Made by a program: the position numbers and the translations under genes. The notes beneath the pieces are model-generated. The model worked only from the letters and a program-made list of their open reading frames with translations, was not told where the DNA came from and searched no databases. This document shows, piece by piece, positions 1 to 12,076 of a DNA stretch of 64,000 nt. How positions within the stretch are numbered: position 1 is the stretch's first letter; the number at the start of each line of letters is the position of its first letter. The stretch covers positions 129,501 to 193,500 of the forward strand of contig RPFO01000644.1 of assembly GCA_009746045.1 (NCBI GenBank), read 5' to 3'. Source of the DNA: Mesostigma viride (lineage: Eukaryota > Streptophyta > Mesostigmatophyceae > Mesostigmatales > Mesostigmataceae).

Positions 1-83
1 GGCAAGCGCAACCCATGCTGCTCGCATGGTCATGATCACGCTCTTCTGTGCCTGTCCTACCAAACCCCCTTCCTCTTCTACAG

Positions 84-165
84 GGAAATTGCATGAGATG
101 GGGTTCTTGTTGCGCCAGCATTACTTCGCATGCGTGTGCTACGGAAAGCGGCTCCCTTTAAGCAG
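84..165 (+). CDS. possible upstream exon, perhaps of the TTRAY2-like gene
   Basis: A short open stretch is bounded by a good acceptor (pyrimidines then CTACAG, ending at 83) and a donor GTGGGG at 166. One frame encodes about 27 residues, beginning LHEMGFLLRQHYFACVCYGK. Its outgoing phase (2) does not match the incoming phase of the exon at 2166 (1), so another small exon would be needed between them, or this is not an exon. I do not recognise the peptide. Confidence 0.3.
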
Positions 166-736
166 GTGGGGGCTTTGTGAGTGCCGGTGCTAGCAGTCGT
201 CAAGGATGCATCTGTTCCTCATAACGAGCGAGCGAGACGTGTGCGCTTGGCACCTTCAAAGGTCTTCTTGAACAGGCTCATTCCAAGTGTCAGCAGACAA
301 ATGTGCATACCGCCAGTTGTCTTGCACCTGTGTGGCCCTATCGGTGGCTGCGCATGGATCCATCCTCCCCCACGGTGCCCCTCTTGTCCGGTGTCGGCGG
401 ATCAAACCACCCCACCGGTGCCCCCCTTGTCCGGTGTCCACGGGGAACAACATGTGGGCGGCAAGCTTTAACGCTGTCCATGGGCCCCGGGTTAGCACAC
501 TAGGCCCGCACACACCAAGTACCGATGTGGCCTACGTTTGCAGCTATGAATGCGACATACGTCTATCTTAAGCGTATTAGTAATAGGATGTCTATTAGAG
601 TATAACTGCATTTAAGCGACCCTCGACCCCGAAATTCAATGCAGAATTGTGGTTGGGTCAATTTCAACCTTCAGCACGGATTCCGAATCCCTGAGGTCTG
701 CTCTACTTGGGAAAAATGTCAGTATGGCGTCAGGAT

Positions 737-762
737 GGGGGGGGGGGGGGGGGGGGGGGGGG
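737..762 (+). repeat. poly-G tract (26 G)
   Basis: An uninterrupted run of 26 G lies in the region left of the TTRAY2 exons. A second run of 22 G lies at 1032-1053. Their lengths are likely unstable or error-prone in sequencing. Confidence 0.95.
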
Positions 763-855
763 AGGGGTCCATCCCGTTTAAGCCTATGGGCTATTTTGAG
801 CGTGCATTGGGGTTTCCAGGGTTTAGGGGTGTTTGGCAGGCAGAGCCATGAACGG

Positions 856-891
856 CGAGTAAGCGGCGCTCAACTGAGCGCCGCTTACTCG
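856..891. repeat. perfect 17-bp inverted repeat with a 2-nt loop
   Basis: The left arm 856-872 and right arm 875-891 are exact reverse complements (CGAGTAAGCGGCGCTCA and its complement), separated only by AC. The arms are GC-rich and stop abruptly. No adjacent gene explains the hairpin. Confidence 0.9.
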
Positions 892-2019
892 GGTCAACCT
901 TAGCTGACTGTGCCTCAGTTAGAGGAAGAAATAGCACGTTCACGTCAGTTGGTGTGCCTCACTACCCCCTAGCCCGGCGGCTGAGTGAACAGAATTAACT
1001 GGCCATGATGGATGTCCGAAGCCTGGCGGGAGGGGGGGGGGGGGGGGGGGGGGCGCTTTGGGGGGCGGCTTCAGCGGGGATCATGCTCTAACAGAGGCAA
1101 GCAAGCAGTTACTTGTGCATGAGTGTTGAAAGGACTGTGTGGATTGTCTCGGACGGCTTCAGAACACTGGCCGCATGCGGAGGCGTGCCAGCATCTTATC
1201 TCAGCGACAGATAGCATCGGGTGCTCGTTCGACTCTTGCCGGGTTCCAGCTAACCACAGGCACCGGTTTGAGCGGCCTCGTACTAACGAGCTGCCCCCCT
1301 GTGCGCCCTTTCTCGCGGTGGGCTTTCCTGCCTCGATTCTATACGCATTGGATGCGCTTTTGTGTGTCTGTGTGCGTGCATCTGTGCGCATTCTTGTCTT
1401 TGCGTCTCTCTGTGTGTCCAACAACCCGTGTGCGACCCCTGTGCAGTTGGGACGCGCTGTCACCTGTGGGCACAGCACTGCCTCTCCCTGACTGGGTGGA
1501 GTGGGATGGCGCATCCGAGATGTGTGCGATGAGGTTTACGAGTACGTGCTTTCGAAGACAAGAAAATGCTTGCGTCTGCGTGCATGTGCTTGCGTGTGCG
1601 CGCCATGAGGTTTACAAGCGCGTGCTGGTGCGGCTGTGTCTGCGCTTCCCTTTGTGCTTGCGCGCTTGCCTGGGTGATCGCTGCTGGGCATCTGGTGAGG
1701 AAAACTTTGTCATGGGATGAGGGGATGATGTCTAGTTTCCCTAAATAACGTGGAGTGCAGAGATAAAGCATTGGCCTGGTGACGACTGTTATCCAGATCC
1801 AGGGGTGACAGGCATCGTGCTGGTAGGGCATGACCGCAATACGTAGCGCGCAGCGCCAGCCGACATCACACGGAAGCGCATGTCACCACCAAGGTTCACA
1901 GTTTACCTCATTTAATACCTCATTTTAATATGTGGCGGGAGACTTCCTGTAGCCTATGATGGCGTGCACGGTGCTGCAGAATAGAGCCCTTGGTGGCCTG
2001 CCCTCCCATGGCAATGAGA

Positions 2020-2116
2020 GGTGCTTGGGCGCCGTTGCTCGTTGTGTATAGGGGTTGACAGCTCCCTGGGTATGACACCCACGTGATGCAGTCACGTGCT
2101 AATTTAATTAGTTAGT
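2020..2116 (+). mobile_element. decayed 3' end of an RT-LINE-like element
   Basis: The stretch ends in CACGTGATGCAGTCACGTG followed by an AT-rich TAATTTAATTAG tail. This is the same layout as the 3' end of the LINE at 49542-51909, where a CACGTGAC...GTCACGTG hairpin precedes a TTAA-rich tail. The sequence further upstream also resembles that at 36763-36830. No target duplication was identified. It lies just left of the first confident TTRAY2 exon. Confidence 0.4.
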
Positions 2117-2165
2117 GATGGCGTGAGACTGGCTGCCATCTGCTCGCATCTGCCCGTACCCACAG

Positions 2166-5100
2166 CGGGAGGAAGCTGCACGCTGGCCATCTTCACTGCG
2201 CGGCCCACGTTCGCGCTCGTCGACACACTAAACCTGGCCGGCGACGCCGCCCCCACCCACGCCCAGTGGCACCAGCGGCAGCTCTTCCTGGTCACGCCCA
2301 CCTCGGTGGAGTGCGTGTTTGTGGACAAGGGCGCGATCGGGGGCCAAACCGCGACGCATGCGGCCGAGGATGCGCCCTTCTCACCCTCGCCCATGGATGC
2401 GGATGTCGTCGTGCCGGGTGCTAGTCGTCCGCCCATGCTGGTCAAGGTGAGGACTGCGGTAGCGCCGCAGCGCCGCTTTGCAAGGCAACGCCTGGTAGGC
2501 AGCTGGACCACTCTCATAGCAAGCTGGTGTTTGAGGCGGGTGGATTGGTGTTGGAGGTGGTTGGTTTCCCGTCTTCGAAGGGGTGCACCGTGGCGCCGCG
2601 TTCAGCCACCAGGGCGGCAGCGCAAGCGGTGAGGCGCAGCGGCTAAGGTGAGGCGTGGCTGCCTGAACTTGTGGGGGAAAGCGTTGGCATGTTTCGTGCG
2701 CTAGCAGTATCTGCAAGGCGCGGCGAGGCCCTACTGGGGACAGGCGAGGGCAGGCGAGGCCCTCGCGGGTCTGGAGCCACCTGGTCATCGCGCCGACTGC
2801 CACCTTCGCTTTCTGGTCTGCTTCATGGGCGTGGCACAGAACATGGCTCGCGACCAACGCGGCCTGCCGTATGTGGGCACATGGGGTCGACATATGGGAT
2901 GCGTGGCGTGTGCCCGCAAGGTGGCTGAAGGGACTGCTGGTCTGTGGGGCATCTGCCAGCAGATAGGACACTAGGATGCCAGCCCAAACAGAGATCTCAT
3001 CTTTTTATGGTCGGTGGTTTGTTACAGACCCCATGGTTGGTCAGGATCCTTTACACGCCAGCCAGGAAAGAGCTGGCTACTCCTCTGCATGGCAATTGTT
3101 CTCCATTCACACACCTCTCCTCGGTGAGACTCTTGAGTAGACGAGCTGTCCATGGCTGCATCCGAACCCCTTTGGTCCCTTTTCGGTCCGCGGGTGCTGG
3201 TTGTGTGCTCTGAGCTTGCTGCCATCTCTTCCTTTGGTTTGTGCTCTGAACTTGTTTCGTGCGTTCTCTTTTCTTTGACGGTCGGCAGGTGTGCCTGGCC
3301 TCGTTTTCACCCCGTGCGATGCTGCCGCTGCCCCCACCGCTGCGGCATGACCGTCCGCGCGCCAAGGAGGGCGACCCGCTGCTGGCACTGGCGGCTGGTG
3401 GCGACGAGCTGTTGCTGGAGCTGCACAAGGAGGGGGGCTATGCCGCCAACGTGGGTGAGTGCCCTTGCATCATGCTACTATCTAGTATCATTACATAGTT
3501 ATCTATTATTATTATATCATTATCTATTATTATATCATTATCTATCACTATTATTATATCATTGTCTATTTTAATTATTATGCTGGCAGGACGGCATTAG
3601 GCTGGTACGCTGGGAGGAGGGCATGATGGCACTAGGATGCATGGTATGCTGACATCCGCACGTCGCCCCGCCACCCTTGCACTCCTTGCGGTGATTCCAG
3701 CACTCAATGTGGAGGGGTTCGGGACGGCAGGTGCCGCGGATGCCAGCGCAAGCAAGCCATTGGCGGCTGCCCTGGAGACGCGTGTGTGGGGCGACCTTGC
3801 GGAGGAGCATGTCCGACCCGTGGGCCCGCTGGCCATGCTGGGTGTCTGCGACGGCTCGATCTGGGTGTCGGACCGGTGAGGCCACCAACCCCGTACAGTG
3901 ATGCTCACACACAAGCTTACCTGCAGGGTAGATGCTCTCTTGCTTGTCACAAGCAGGGGTAGAAGCAGCCAATGCACCGCGGCACACCATCCAGTCATTT
4001 TGTGGTGGTGCTGGGAACACGTTGATGCCACCAAAGACATAACTGCTGCCGTGTGGGCGCAGCGCATGGTGGCATCTTTTCTTTGGTCAAAGACGCTTGG
4101 CATGAGTGCAACTGTTGACCTGCCCGTCCTCTGTCGTGGCTGCTTTGGTTCCATCATGCCAATGGCATGATGGCATAGCGCCCGGCCGGCCGGTTGGCGT
4201 AAGACCAGGCACTTTCACACTGTACTGAAATTTTCCACGTAATTGTCGTTTTCCTACCTGCAAACATATCTCTGTCATTATCGCTAGTCTTGGTTCTTAC
4301 CTCATTGATCGCTCCTCATTTCGTTGGCTTCACTTCCGCCCACTTGACCACGGGCCCTCCTCCAGGTACTTCAACCCGGTCCCGGTCCCCCTATCGCACC
4401 CTGGGATCCGAGCCAGGTGCCTCGCCGCGTACGGCGACTGGGCAGGCGCCCTCAAGTGGTAAGTTGGCAACGCACGTGCGAAGGAAACTGCGGACCTTTT
4501 CGCCATGAATCACAGACGGTGCGCGTATGGTCAGTGTATAGCCAGGGCGTTTCGCTTCCCTGTTGGATTACTATCCCCTCGGCGGAGTGTAATTTAGTAA
4601 TTGCTTGCGTGTTATGGCTCTCTCTGCATGTTTTGTCTGTAGTCTGCCACTGCCTGGGTCTGGTTTCCTGCATTGGCTGGGCTCATGGTCGGCTTGCCCC
4701 CCTTCTGTGTCACGGGATGCAAGGTCCTCTCTTCCTGCGTAGTGGATGCGCGCTGTCGGTGGATGGATGCTCCCTACCTCATATCTGGATTTGCCTTACT
4801 AGTCTGAGAATACCCTTGATCGGTGGACGACGGCCCCCTATCCCTGTCCTCTGCGCATGACGCACACGTACTTACGTCCCCCCCATCCGTTCATGGAACG
4901 TTCACCACAGGTCGGCGCGCTTGTGCGGCTCCCAACGCGACAAGATGGCCCACTTCTTTGCGGGCATGGGTGATGGCATGGAGGCAGCGCTCACCCTGCC
5001 TGGGACATCCAAGCAGTACGTGGCCATGGGATGGTGGGGGCGCTCCTGCCATTCTGCCTTTGTCTCAGGGGAGGGTTGTGCCGTGTCGATTTCTTCTTTC

Positions 5101-6673
5101 CCTAGTTTTGGAAATGGATGGTGGAGGCAGTACTGAATGTAGTCGAGATCGTCCCCTTTTTTATTTATCTCGGAACACGACTAGGGGCTGGGGTAGGGAG
5201 AAATTATTAAGGTCTACCTTCCTGGGACATTGTTGAATGAACCATTGACCTGCACCCCATTTTCAAAATTATGATAGCATAATTTGATAGCTGCGGAGCT
5301 GTTGCACATTTCAGTTCACAATGACCCTGTCCCTTACGCTGTCCCGGTCCCTGAGAGCTTGAATGCTGCATGTTTCCCCGTGTACAAGGTGTAGCTATGT
5401 CCTTCCGACCATGGTGGCTGTAACTTTATTGTGGATGAGGTAGGCAGCACCGCCAAGGCAGCTGTAGGTGCGCATGTCAAACCAGGTACATCCATAAAAC
5501 GCCTGCCCCAAAGCTCTTGGATCTTAGCTGTGTCCTAGGGGCATCGCCCATAAAGGATGATGGTTGCCACTTCCCATGCAGGCCACACGTGTTCACCAAA
5601 CGCGTGGATGGACACATGGGTGGACATATCTGCAGGTTCTATTTGTGCAACCAGGCCATGTGACTATTTGTGCACACCGACTGTCTAAATATGGACGTCT
5701 GCTGAGATAGGAGCCCGGCATGCACGTTGCCTCCATCAACCAGCGACGGTGGCATGCTGGTCGCTTGCCAAAGGGGGAGATATTGACCAGCGGCGATCCC
5801 GCCCGCTGGCTGTCACGGGAGCCCCGACGTGATGTCCTGCCTTCCCCCTGTCATGTCTTCACGTGCCCCTGCAGGGTGGAGTTTGAGCTGTGCCTCCAAT
5901 CGGCGAACGGGCGCGACCTGGACCGCGCCCTTGCCTGCCTGGATGCACTCGCACGCTCCCACAGCAGCACCCAGTCCGCGCTGCCATCGTCGGATGGGAC
6001 CCCCGCAGGGGCAGGATTGGAAGGGATGGGCGCGGTGCGGATGCCAGCGGATACCGCATTGGGTGCGCCGGCATCGGATCCGAACCGTCTCTTTGAAAAC
6101 TTTGACAACGTCGCGATGGGCTGGTCGCACGACTCGCAGCCAGGGGCCGCCGAGGGGAGTGGCGCGCGGGTGGGACCAGGGGGGGGGGAGGGTGCTGCTG
6201 CCTCGCCCGACGTGGGCCTGTTTGTGGAGCATTACTTCCGCTTGGCGGACCGCGCGTCGCGCCACATGCGGGAAGACATCGCCACCGCGTGCTTCGCGCG
6301 GCTCATCCACAACACGCGTGTGCTGCCGGCGGCCGCCGCCATCGGCCTGTGCGCGCGGCTGGCATCTGCAGCGGGGGGCGGTCGCCAGCAGCTGCGCGCA
6401 TACTACGACCGGCTGCTCAACGGCCGCTGCCTCGTGGGCGATCCATGGCAACCCTGGCTGGGCCTGGGTGCTGGGGGCAGGGGCATCAGCAGCGCAGCAG
6501 GCACGGAGGCGGCACTGATTGGTGCTATCCTTGGGGACGGCGCACTGGTGGAGAGGGCATTCCTGTGGGGGGGGCAGCAGGCAGAAGCAGCGCTGTTTGC
6601 GCAGGTGCACAAGCGCGAGTCACTGCCTGCGCTCATGGTGCAGCTCAGCGACACCGTGCATGCGCGCCAGTGA
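2166..6673 (+). CDS. TTRAY2: TTRAY2-like subunit of the TSET trafficking complex, 3' part
   Basis: The protein resembles the Arabidopsis At5g24710-type WD40/solenoid protein. TSET is an ancient adaptor/coat complex that works with clathrin at the plasma membrane; the TTRAY subunits resemble beta'-COP. Exons with matching phases are 2166-2446, 3289-3454, 3701-3875, 4366-4458, 4911-5015 and 5875-6673 (TGA). Family landmarks in order are WHQRQLFLVTPTSVECVFVD (end of the second propeller), RPPMLV...LASF, RPVGPLAMLGV, SLSHPGIR-like PLSHPGIRARCLAAYGDWAG, ALTLPGTSKQ then VEFELCLQS, and GAILGDGALVERAF near the end. The fifth donor must be GTACGT at 5016 to join K-Q to V-E-F-E. The first propeller and the start lie to the left. 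The protein stops about where the solenoid ends; the long low-complexity tail that follows in plants is absent. Whether it is TTRAY2 rather than TTRAY1 rests on memory of the two plant paralogues. Confidence 0.87.
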
Positions 6674-7735
6674 TGGCACTTGAATAGATAGCTCATGGTC
6701 TACAGTGATGATGCGGTGTTGGTACCATGGGACATGCTCATCTGGTGCCGATGCCATGGCAGCGGCCATCGCCGTTTATGCTCGGCATTGAAGGTCGTGA
6801 AGTTGTAAGGTGTGAATCTGCCAAGCTAACGGCAGCAGAATTTTGCGTGACTAGTAGCTGACTGTCGCTTGATTTGGCGTATACCAGTGTGGAGGCAAGG
6901 ACACTGCCACGTGCCCTGAGATCAGCTAGAGCCTTGTATAGTAATGAAGAAGTCTGAGGTAGTCCAGCTGTATGTTGATGCATGGTGAATGTACATTTCC
7001 CAGCGATTGGCCAACATTGTCTAATGTGCCCCGCGCCATGTTCCCGATCAACCCACTTAATAGTTTATAAATATTATAAATTTTTTTCAATCAATCAATC
7101 ACGTACTACTATATAGACTAAACGTACATCAGGTGAGCACAAAGTGCGCATTTACATGTGGTGCTACTCAATTTCACACCGAAATAAATTCAAACACTTG
7201 TCTCAAGCAAGCCATTTATTAATAATAAAGAAAATATTTCACATTGCCCTGAAATGGCTAAATTGCATCACTTGTTGGTGACTGCATGACACAGATATTT
7301 AGGAAAACTCAGCCACAAACTGTTGGCATGTCAAACCTGGAGCCCACCAGAGGTCCCGTCCTTCAAATTTTTTAATGAGTTTACCATTATCTCCATGGTT
7401 CAGGTCAGCTGCACAAATCGCGCCTGCACCCTGGTACCATGCAGACACGGTTGGATGTTCCCGAAAGCTACACCAAACCTGTGTAGTCCAGCTATTGGTT
7501 TTAATTAATAGTGCCAGAAGGCCCAAGCCCAGACAACCTGGGCAGCAGCAGCTGGCCCAAACGTCGCAGGAATGCCAGAGATTCTGCCGCCGTGCTGACA
7601 TCATCATGTACTACACCGTGCCCGACGCAAGCACAGAAAACTGTGCCATTACTCAGCGAACGCCAAGGTTGCGGACACCCACGCAGGAGCCTCTGGCAGC
7701 CAATGTAGTGCCACTTCGGCAGGGGCGGCCAGCTC
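6674..7735. other. convergent intergenic region
   Basis: This lies between the TGA of the TTRAY2-like gene (plus) and the stop of the BART gene (minus). It is AT-rich around 7050-7230. A GTTGTAAG at 6802 and AATAAA-like words near 7183 could be polyadenylation signals for the plus-strand gene. I see no further coding exon. Confidence 0.5.
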
Positions 7736-10045
7736 TCAGTCGTCGTCGCTGCCGTACTCGTTGTCGTCATCGTCGTCATCCCCTTTCCGCTGCATCTGGA
7801 ACCCCATGGCCAAGTCCATGAACGCGTTGTAGTCCCAGCTGGCGATCATCGCGTCTGCAGCCGCACGCGGTGGCGGTCCCAGCAGCAATGGATGCGCGAG
7901 GTGTTGCCCAAGGTGTTGCACGAGGTGGTGCGCAAGGTGTTGCGATGCAGCCGCACGCGGTGGCAGGCGGCCCCAAGCGACACAGGCAGCGTGCGGTTGC
8001 AGTCCCCCCCGTGATGAAGGTCCATGGGACAAATGGACACAGAGGCATACGGGGAAAAGGCCATGATGAGGAAAGTAGTACGGGAAAGGGCAGGGACGAA
8101 GGGCAAAAGGAGAGGGGGGGGGGGGGGGGACAGATTGCCAAGAGGCTGGGTAATAAAGGGGGGCAAGGCGGGAGCGCACTGAGGTGACTGCAGGGTGGCA
8201 TAGAACAGGGTGGCACGGTGCTCAACATGCGTGGCAGCCCACATGGCTTTGTAGGATTCCATCAGGCCAACATCAAACCAGCAACCACAAACACGTTCTG
8301 AAATGTGGATGGGATGTATACGGAATGTGACAGGTAACAGCCAAGGCATGTAGCTTATGAGGCGCACAGCACAGGTATTGCGCATGCTTGGTGATGCGTG
8401 CGAGGTGCCGCAGAGCAGGTGAAGCATTCCCAAGAAAAAAGCACAAGGACCCCGTCTCCCGCTCCATGCCCACACACCACCCTTGGCCCGTCTAAACCTG
8501 TTCAAAGAAAAGCTATGGCCAGCGCGCTGCCTCATGGCACGAGAAGACGTGCGGAGGTGCCCAGCCTGCGTCCAAAGGGAAGCCGAGGGCGAGGGCGAGG
8601 GCGAGGGCGAGGGCAGCAGGGAGATGAGGCGACCAATGCCCATGGGCGTGTGATTAGGTGCAGTTGGTTAATGTCATTCAGTGGCCATAGCCGGTACGGC
8701 ATGCAGCGGGGGCGCCGTACCGAGGAAACGCGAGTTCTTCTCCGTCTGCTTGACCTTCTCGCAAATCACTTTGAGCTCGTTCGCAGATATGCCTGCACCA
8801 GCGCGTTGGCAGAGGCAATATGGCAGCGAGGGGCAAGCGGGGACGCCTGGTGGGGATCATTGGTGACGAATGCCGGGACACTTCAGGTGGGCAGTGGGGA
8901 TCATTGGTGACGAATGCCAGGACACTACAGGTGGGCAGTGGGGATCATTGGTGACGAATGCCAGGACACTACAGGTGGGCAGTGGGGATCATTGGTGACG
9001 AATGCCAGGACACTACAGGTGGGCAGTGGGGATCATTGGTGACGAATGCCAGGACACTACAGGTGGGCAGTGGGGATCATTGGTGACGAATGCCAGGACA
9101 CTACAGGTGGGCAGTGGGGATCATTGGTGACGAATGCCAGGACACTACAGGTGGGCAGTGGGGATCATTGGTGACGAATGCCAGGACACTACAGGTGGGC
9201 AGTGGGGATCATTGGTGACGAATGCCAGGACACTACAGGTGGGCAGGCTTACCATACAGCATAACAGGCGGGCGATGAGTGAACGCTTCCAGGATCACTC
9301 GGCGTCGCAGGGATCAACAACTTTTCAGGTAATCCCTGCTGCCAATTTGACGCTTCGCTCTAAAGTTATATAATCTCTACACCTCGTAACCATCAAAAGT
9401 CTTCCAACACTGCTTCATGCTGCACCCAAGGGTGGTTGTCCATGGTACGCAAGGAATTAACTGACCAAAGCTGGCCTCTAACATCAGTATCTAATCTAAG
9501 AGAGCCTCGATTTGGCCACCAGACCTTCCAGGTCATGAACATCCGAGCGTCCTCAGCAACCTGCAGTACGCCATGGTCTAGGCCAAGGGTTTGAGGTCAT
9601 GCCATTCACATACGTGTTCCGAACAGCCCACACAATTCTCAATAATGGCTGGCACGGCAGCACCAGATGGTGAGCTGCACAAACGGCGGCACGCAGACAG
9701 GGCGGGGTATGCTGCCACCTCCCTTTCCATGAACGTTTCTCAATAAGCTCCCTTGCAATAGATACTGGTATTTCCCCGTCCCACTTCCATTTCATAAACA
9801 TGTCCACCGATCTCAGCTTGGGAGTTGACTACCCTCACCCACCTTCCTTTGCCATGAACTTTTCTAGGTGGTTTTTGAACAGCTCCAAAAATAGGTTGTA
9901 GATGTTGTGCGCTTCAAGATCCTGCTCCTCGTCCACCGACTGCACATGGGTACACGGGGGGTAGGGCAGCAACACACACACAGGACATCAGAACACACGG
10001 GCAACAACGAGGTAAGGAGGGGAGGAGGAGGAGGAGGCGGCGGCA

Positions 10046-10082
<37 letters not shown>

Positions 10083-12076
10083 AGGAGGAGGAGGAGGAGG
10101 AGGAGGAGGAGGAGGAGGAGGAGGAGGAGGAGGAGGAGGAGGAGGAGGAGGAGGAGGAGGAGGAGGAGGAGGAGGAGGAGGAGGAGGAGGAGGAGGAGGA
10201 GGAGGAGGAGGAGGAGGAGGAGGAGGAGGAGGAGGAGGAGGAGGAGGAGGAGGACGATGGTCAATGATCAATGAAGGTGTTTCTCCAAGTTTCCAAGCGC
10301 ATGAAGAGATGCTAGGGTGGGAGATGCACACAATGTGGGGCGGACATGCCAGGCATACCTAAAGTGCAAGGGGCGCTCTGCCGCATGGCAGTGGGTGGGG
10401 CATTCCCAAAAATGCCCATTTGCCATGTGGACAGATTGCAAGTTACCCTAGGGGTGCTGGTGGCCACAAAAGATGATTGAAGCATCTGCCAGAAAACATG
10501 TTTGAAGCATCTGCCACAAAACATGTTTGAAGCATCTGCCACAAAACATGTTTGAGCATCTGCCACAAAACATGTTTGAAGCATCTGCCACAAAGCATGT
10601 TTGAAGCATCTGCCACAAAACATGTTTGAAGCATCTGCCACAAAACATGTTTGAAGCATCCGCTACAAAACATGTTTGAAGCATCTGCCACAAAACATGT
10701 TTGAGCATCTGCCACAAAACATGTTTGAGCATCCGCTACAAAACATGTTTGAAGCATCTGCCACAAAACATGTTTGAAGCATCTGCCACAAAACATGTTT
10801 GAAGCATCTGCCATAAAACATGTTTGAAGCATCTGCCACAAAACATGTTCGAAGCATCTGCCACAAAACATGTTTGAGCATCTGCCACAAAACATGTTTG
10901 AAGCATCCGCTACGAAACATGTTTGAAGCATCTGCCACAAACCATGTTCGAAGCATCTGCCACAAAACATGTTTGAAGCATCTGCCACAAAACATGTTTG
11001 AAGCATCTGCCACAAAACATGTTTGAAGCATTCGCCACAAAACATGTTTGAAGCATCTGCTACAAAACATGTTTGAAGCATCTGCCACAAAACATGTTTG
11101 AAGCATCTGCCACAAAACATGTTTGAAGCATCTGCCACAAAACCTGTTTGAAGCATCTGCTACAAAACATGTTTGAGCATCTGCCAGAAAACATGTTTGA
11201 AGCATCTGCCACAAAACATGTTTGAGCATCTGCCACAAAACATGTTTGAAGCATCTGCCACAAAACATGTTTGAAGCATCTGCAACAAAACAAGTATGAA
11301 GCCATCTGCCAGAGCAGAGCCAGGACATGCATGCAAGCAGCCAATAGACATGCATGCAAGCAGCCACAAGGACACAGCTCCTGTTCATCGGAATGGATGT
11401 GATGACTAGCAGAATGGTAAGAAACCAAGCGGGATAAGCCATCACTGCCCCATGCAGTGATCATCGCACCCATCGTCAGGCCAACTGTGATGGATCATTG
11501 TACGGCGGGTAGCATGTTGGCAACAACCAGGGCAGTTAACAGTGCCAGGACGGTCAACATGGCAGTCTTAGTTGCCGACGTGGTTTGTGCAGCCATGCCC
11601 AAGATTGCTTCTACCGTGACCTCGGTCTCCGCAAAACAGAAACATCACGGGACTTGTCAGGCTAAACTGATGCTTTCTTTCCAAAGGTGGGACAGTCTGC
11701 GAAGCTCAGCAAGACGTCCCGGGGAGCAAGGACAAATATGCCCGATCCATCGTACTTACTGTAAATGTCATCTTGGGAACGTGTTTCGCCAGGAAGGAGT
11801 TCAGAGATTCTTCGAATTCCTGTTACAATGCAAGTAATAACAGTATCTTGGTGAGCACTTGAAATGGTAAGCGTTACGATCTGAAACAGGGAAACGACCT
11901 ACGATGGCGTGCATCGTGCTTGCTGTTACATCATCACTCAGTACACCATTTCTTCTGGAGTGAAAATGCACGTAAAAACTCATTGATGCAGCATTCTTCC
12001 ATGCTAATCATCTGCTCACATTTTCGGCAAGGTAGGACCGGAGCTTCTCTAGCAACACGTTCTCCATGCTGCCCAT
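7736..12076 (-). CDS. BART-domain protein (ARL2BP/CFAP36 type), five exons, complete
   Basis: Minus-strand exons, all in phase, are 12020-12076 (ATG at 12074-12076), 11760-11819, 9843-9939, 8721-8792 and 7736-7854 (stop). They give about 134 residues. The BART fold is an all-helical module that binds ARL2/ARL3-type GTPases in ARL2BP and occurs in the ciliary protein CFAP36. Visible landmarks are MENVLLEKLRSYLAEN, EFEESLNSFLAKHVP, then DEEQDLEAHNIYNLFLELFK (the DEEENKLEYTEIHQEY position of the family), and ASWDYNAFMDLAMGFQMQ (the DFLAFKEMM position). The protein ends in an acidic tail, DDDDDDNEYGSDDD. It is slightly shorter than human ARL2BP. Intron 2 (9940-11759) holds a GGA tract and a 25-bp minisatellite; intron 3 holds a 44-bp minisatellite. 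Family assignment comes from pattern, not a search. Confidence 0.85.
8850..9245. repeat. 44-bp tandem repeat, about 9 copies
   Basis: A 44-bp unit containing GGGGATCATTGGTGACGAAT is repeated head to tail. All copies after the first differ by almost nothing, which suggests recent expansion. It lies in intron 3 of the BART gene. Confidence 0.95.
10018..10257. repeat. (GGA)n tract with GGC interior
   Basis: About 240 bp of GGA triplets are interrupted near the left by GGC triplets. In the transcribed (minus) sense of the BART gene this reads (TCC)n, a polypyrimidine run within intron 2. The poly-Gly, poly-Pro and poly-Leu frames it opens are not genes. Confidence 0.97.
10471..11297. repeat. 25-bp minisatellite, about 33 copies
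   Basis: The unit is 25 bp, built from TTTGAAGCATCTGCCAC followed by AAAACATG, with scattered point changes and several 24-bp units that lack one A. The 24-bp units shift frame and produce overlapping Cys/Phe/His-rich ORFs on the minus strand. The array sits in intron 2 of the BART gene beside the GGA tract. Confidence 0.97.

Noticed and set aside
7811-8643. 265-residue minus-strand ORF upstream of the last BART exon
   Set aside because: It uses another frame and runs through intron sequence; the BART exons join cleanly without it.
10471-11297. CRISPR array
   Set aside because: Units are directly adjacent with no unique spacers, and the DNA is eukaryotic; it is a minisatellite.
10443-11445. 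Long Cys/Phe/His-rich open frames on the minus strand
   Set aside because: They are frames of the 25-bp minisatellite inside a BART-gene intron; the frame changes at each 24-bp unit, and no gene signals support them.
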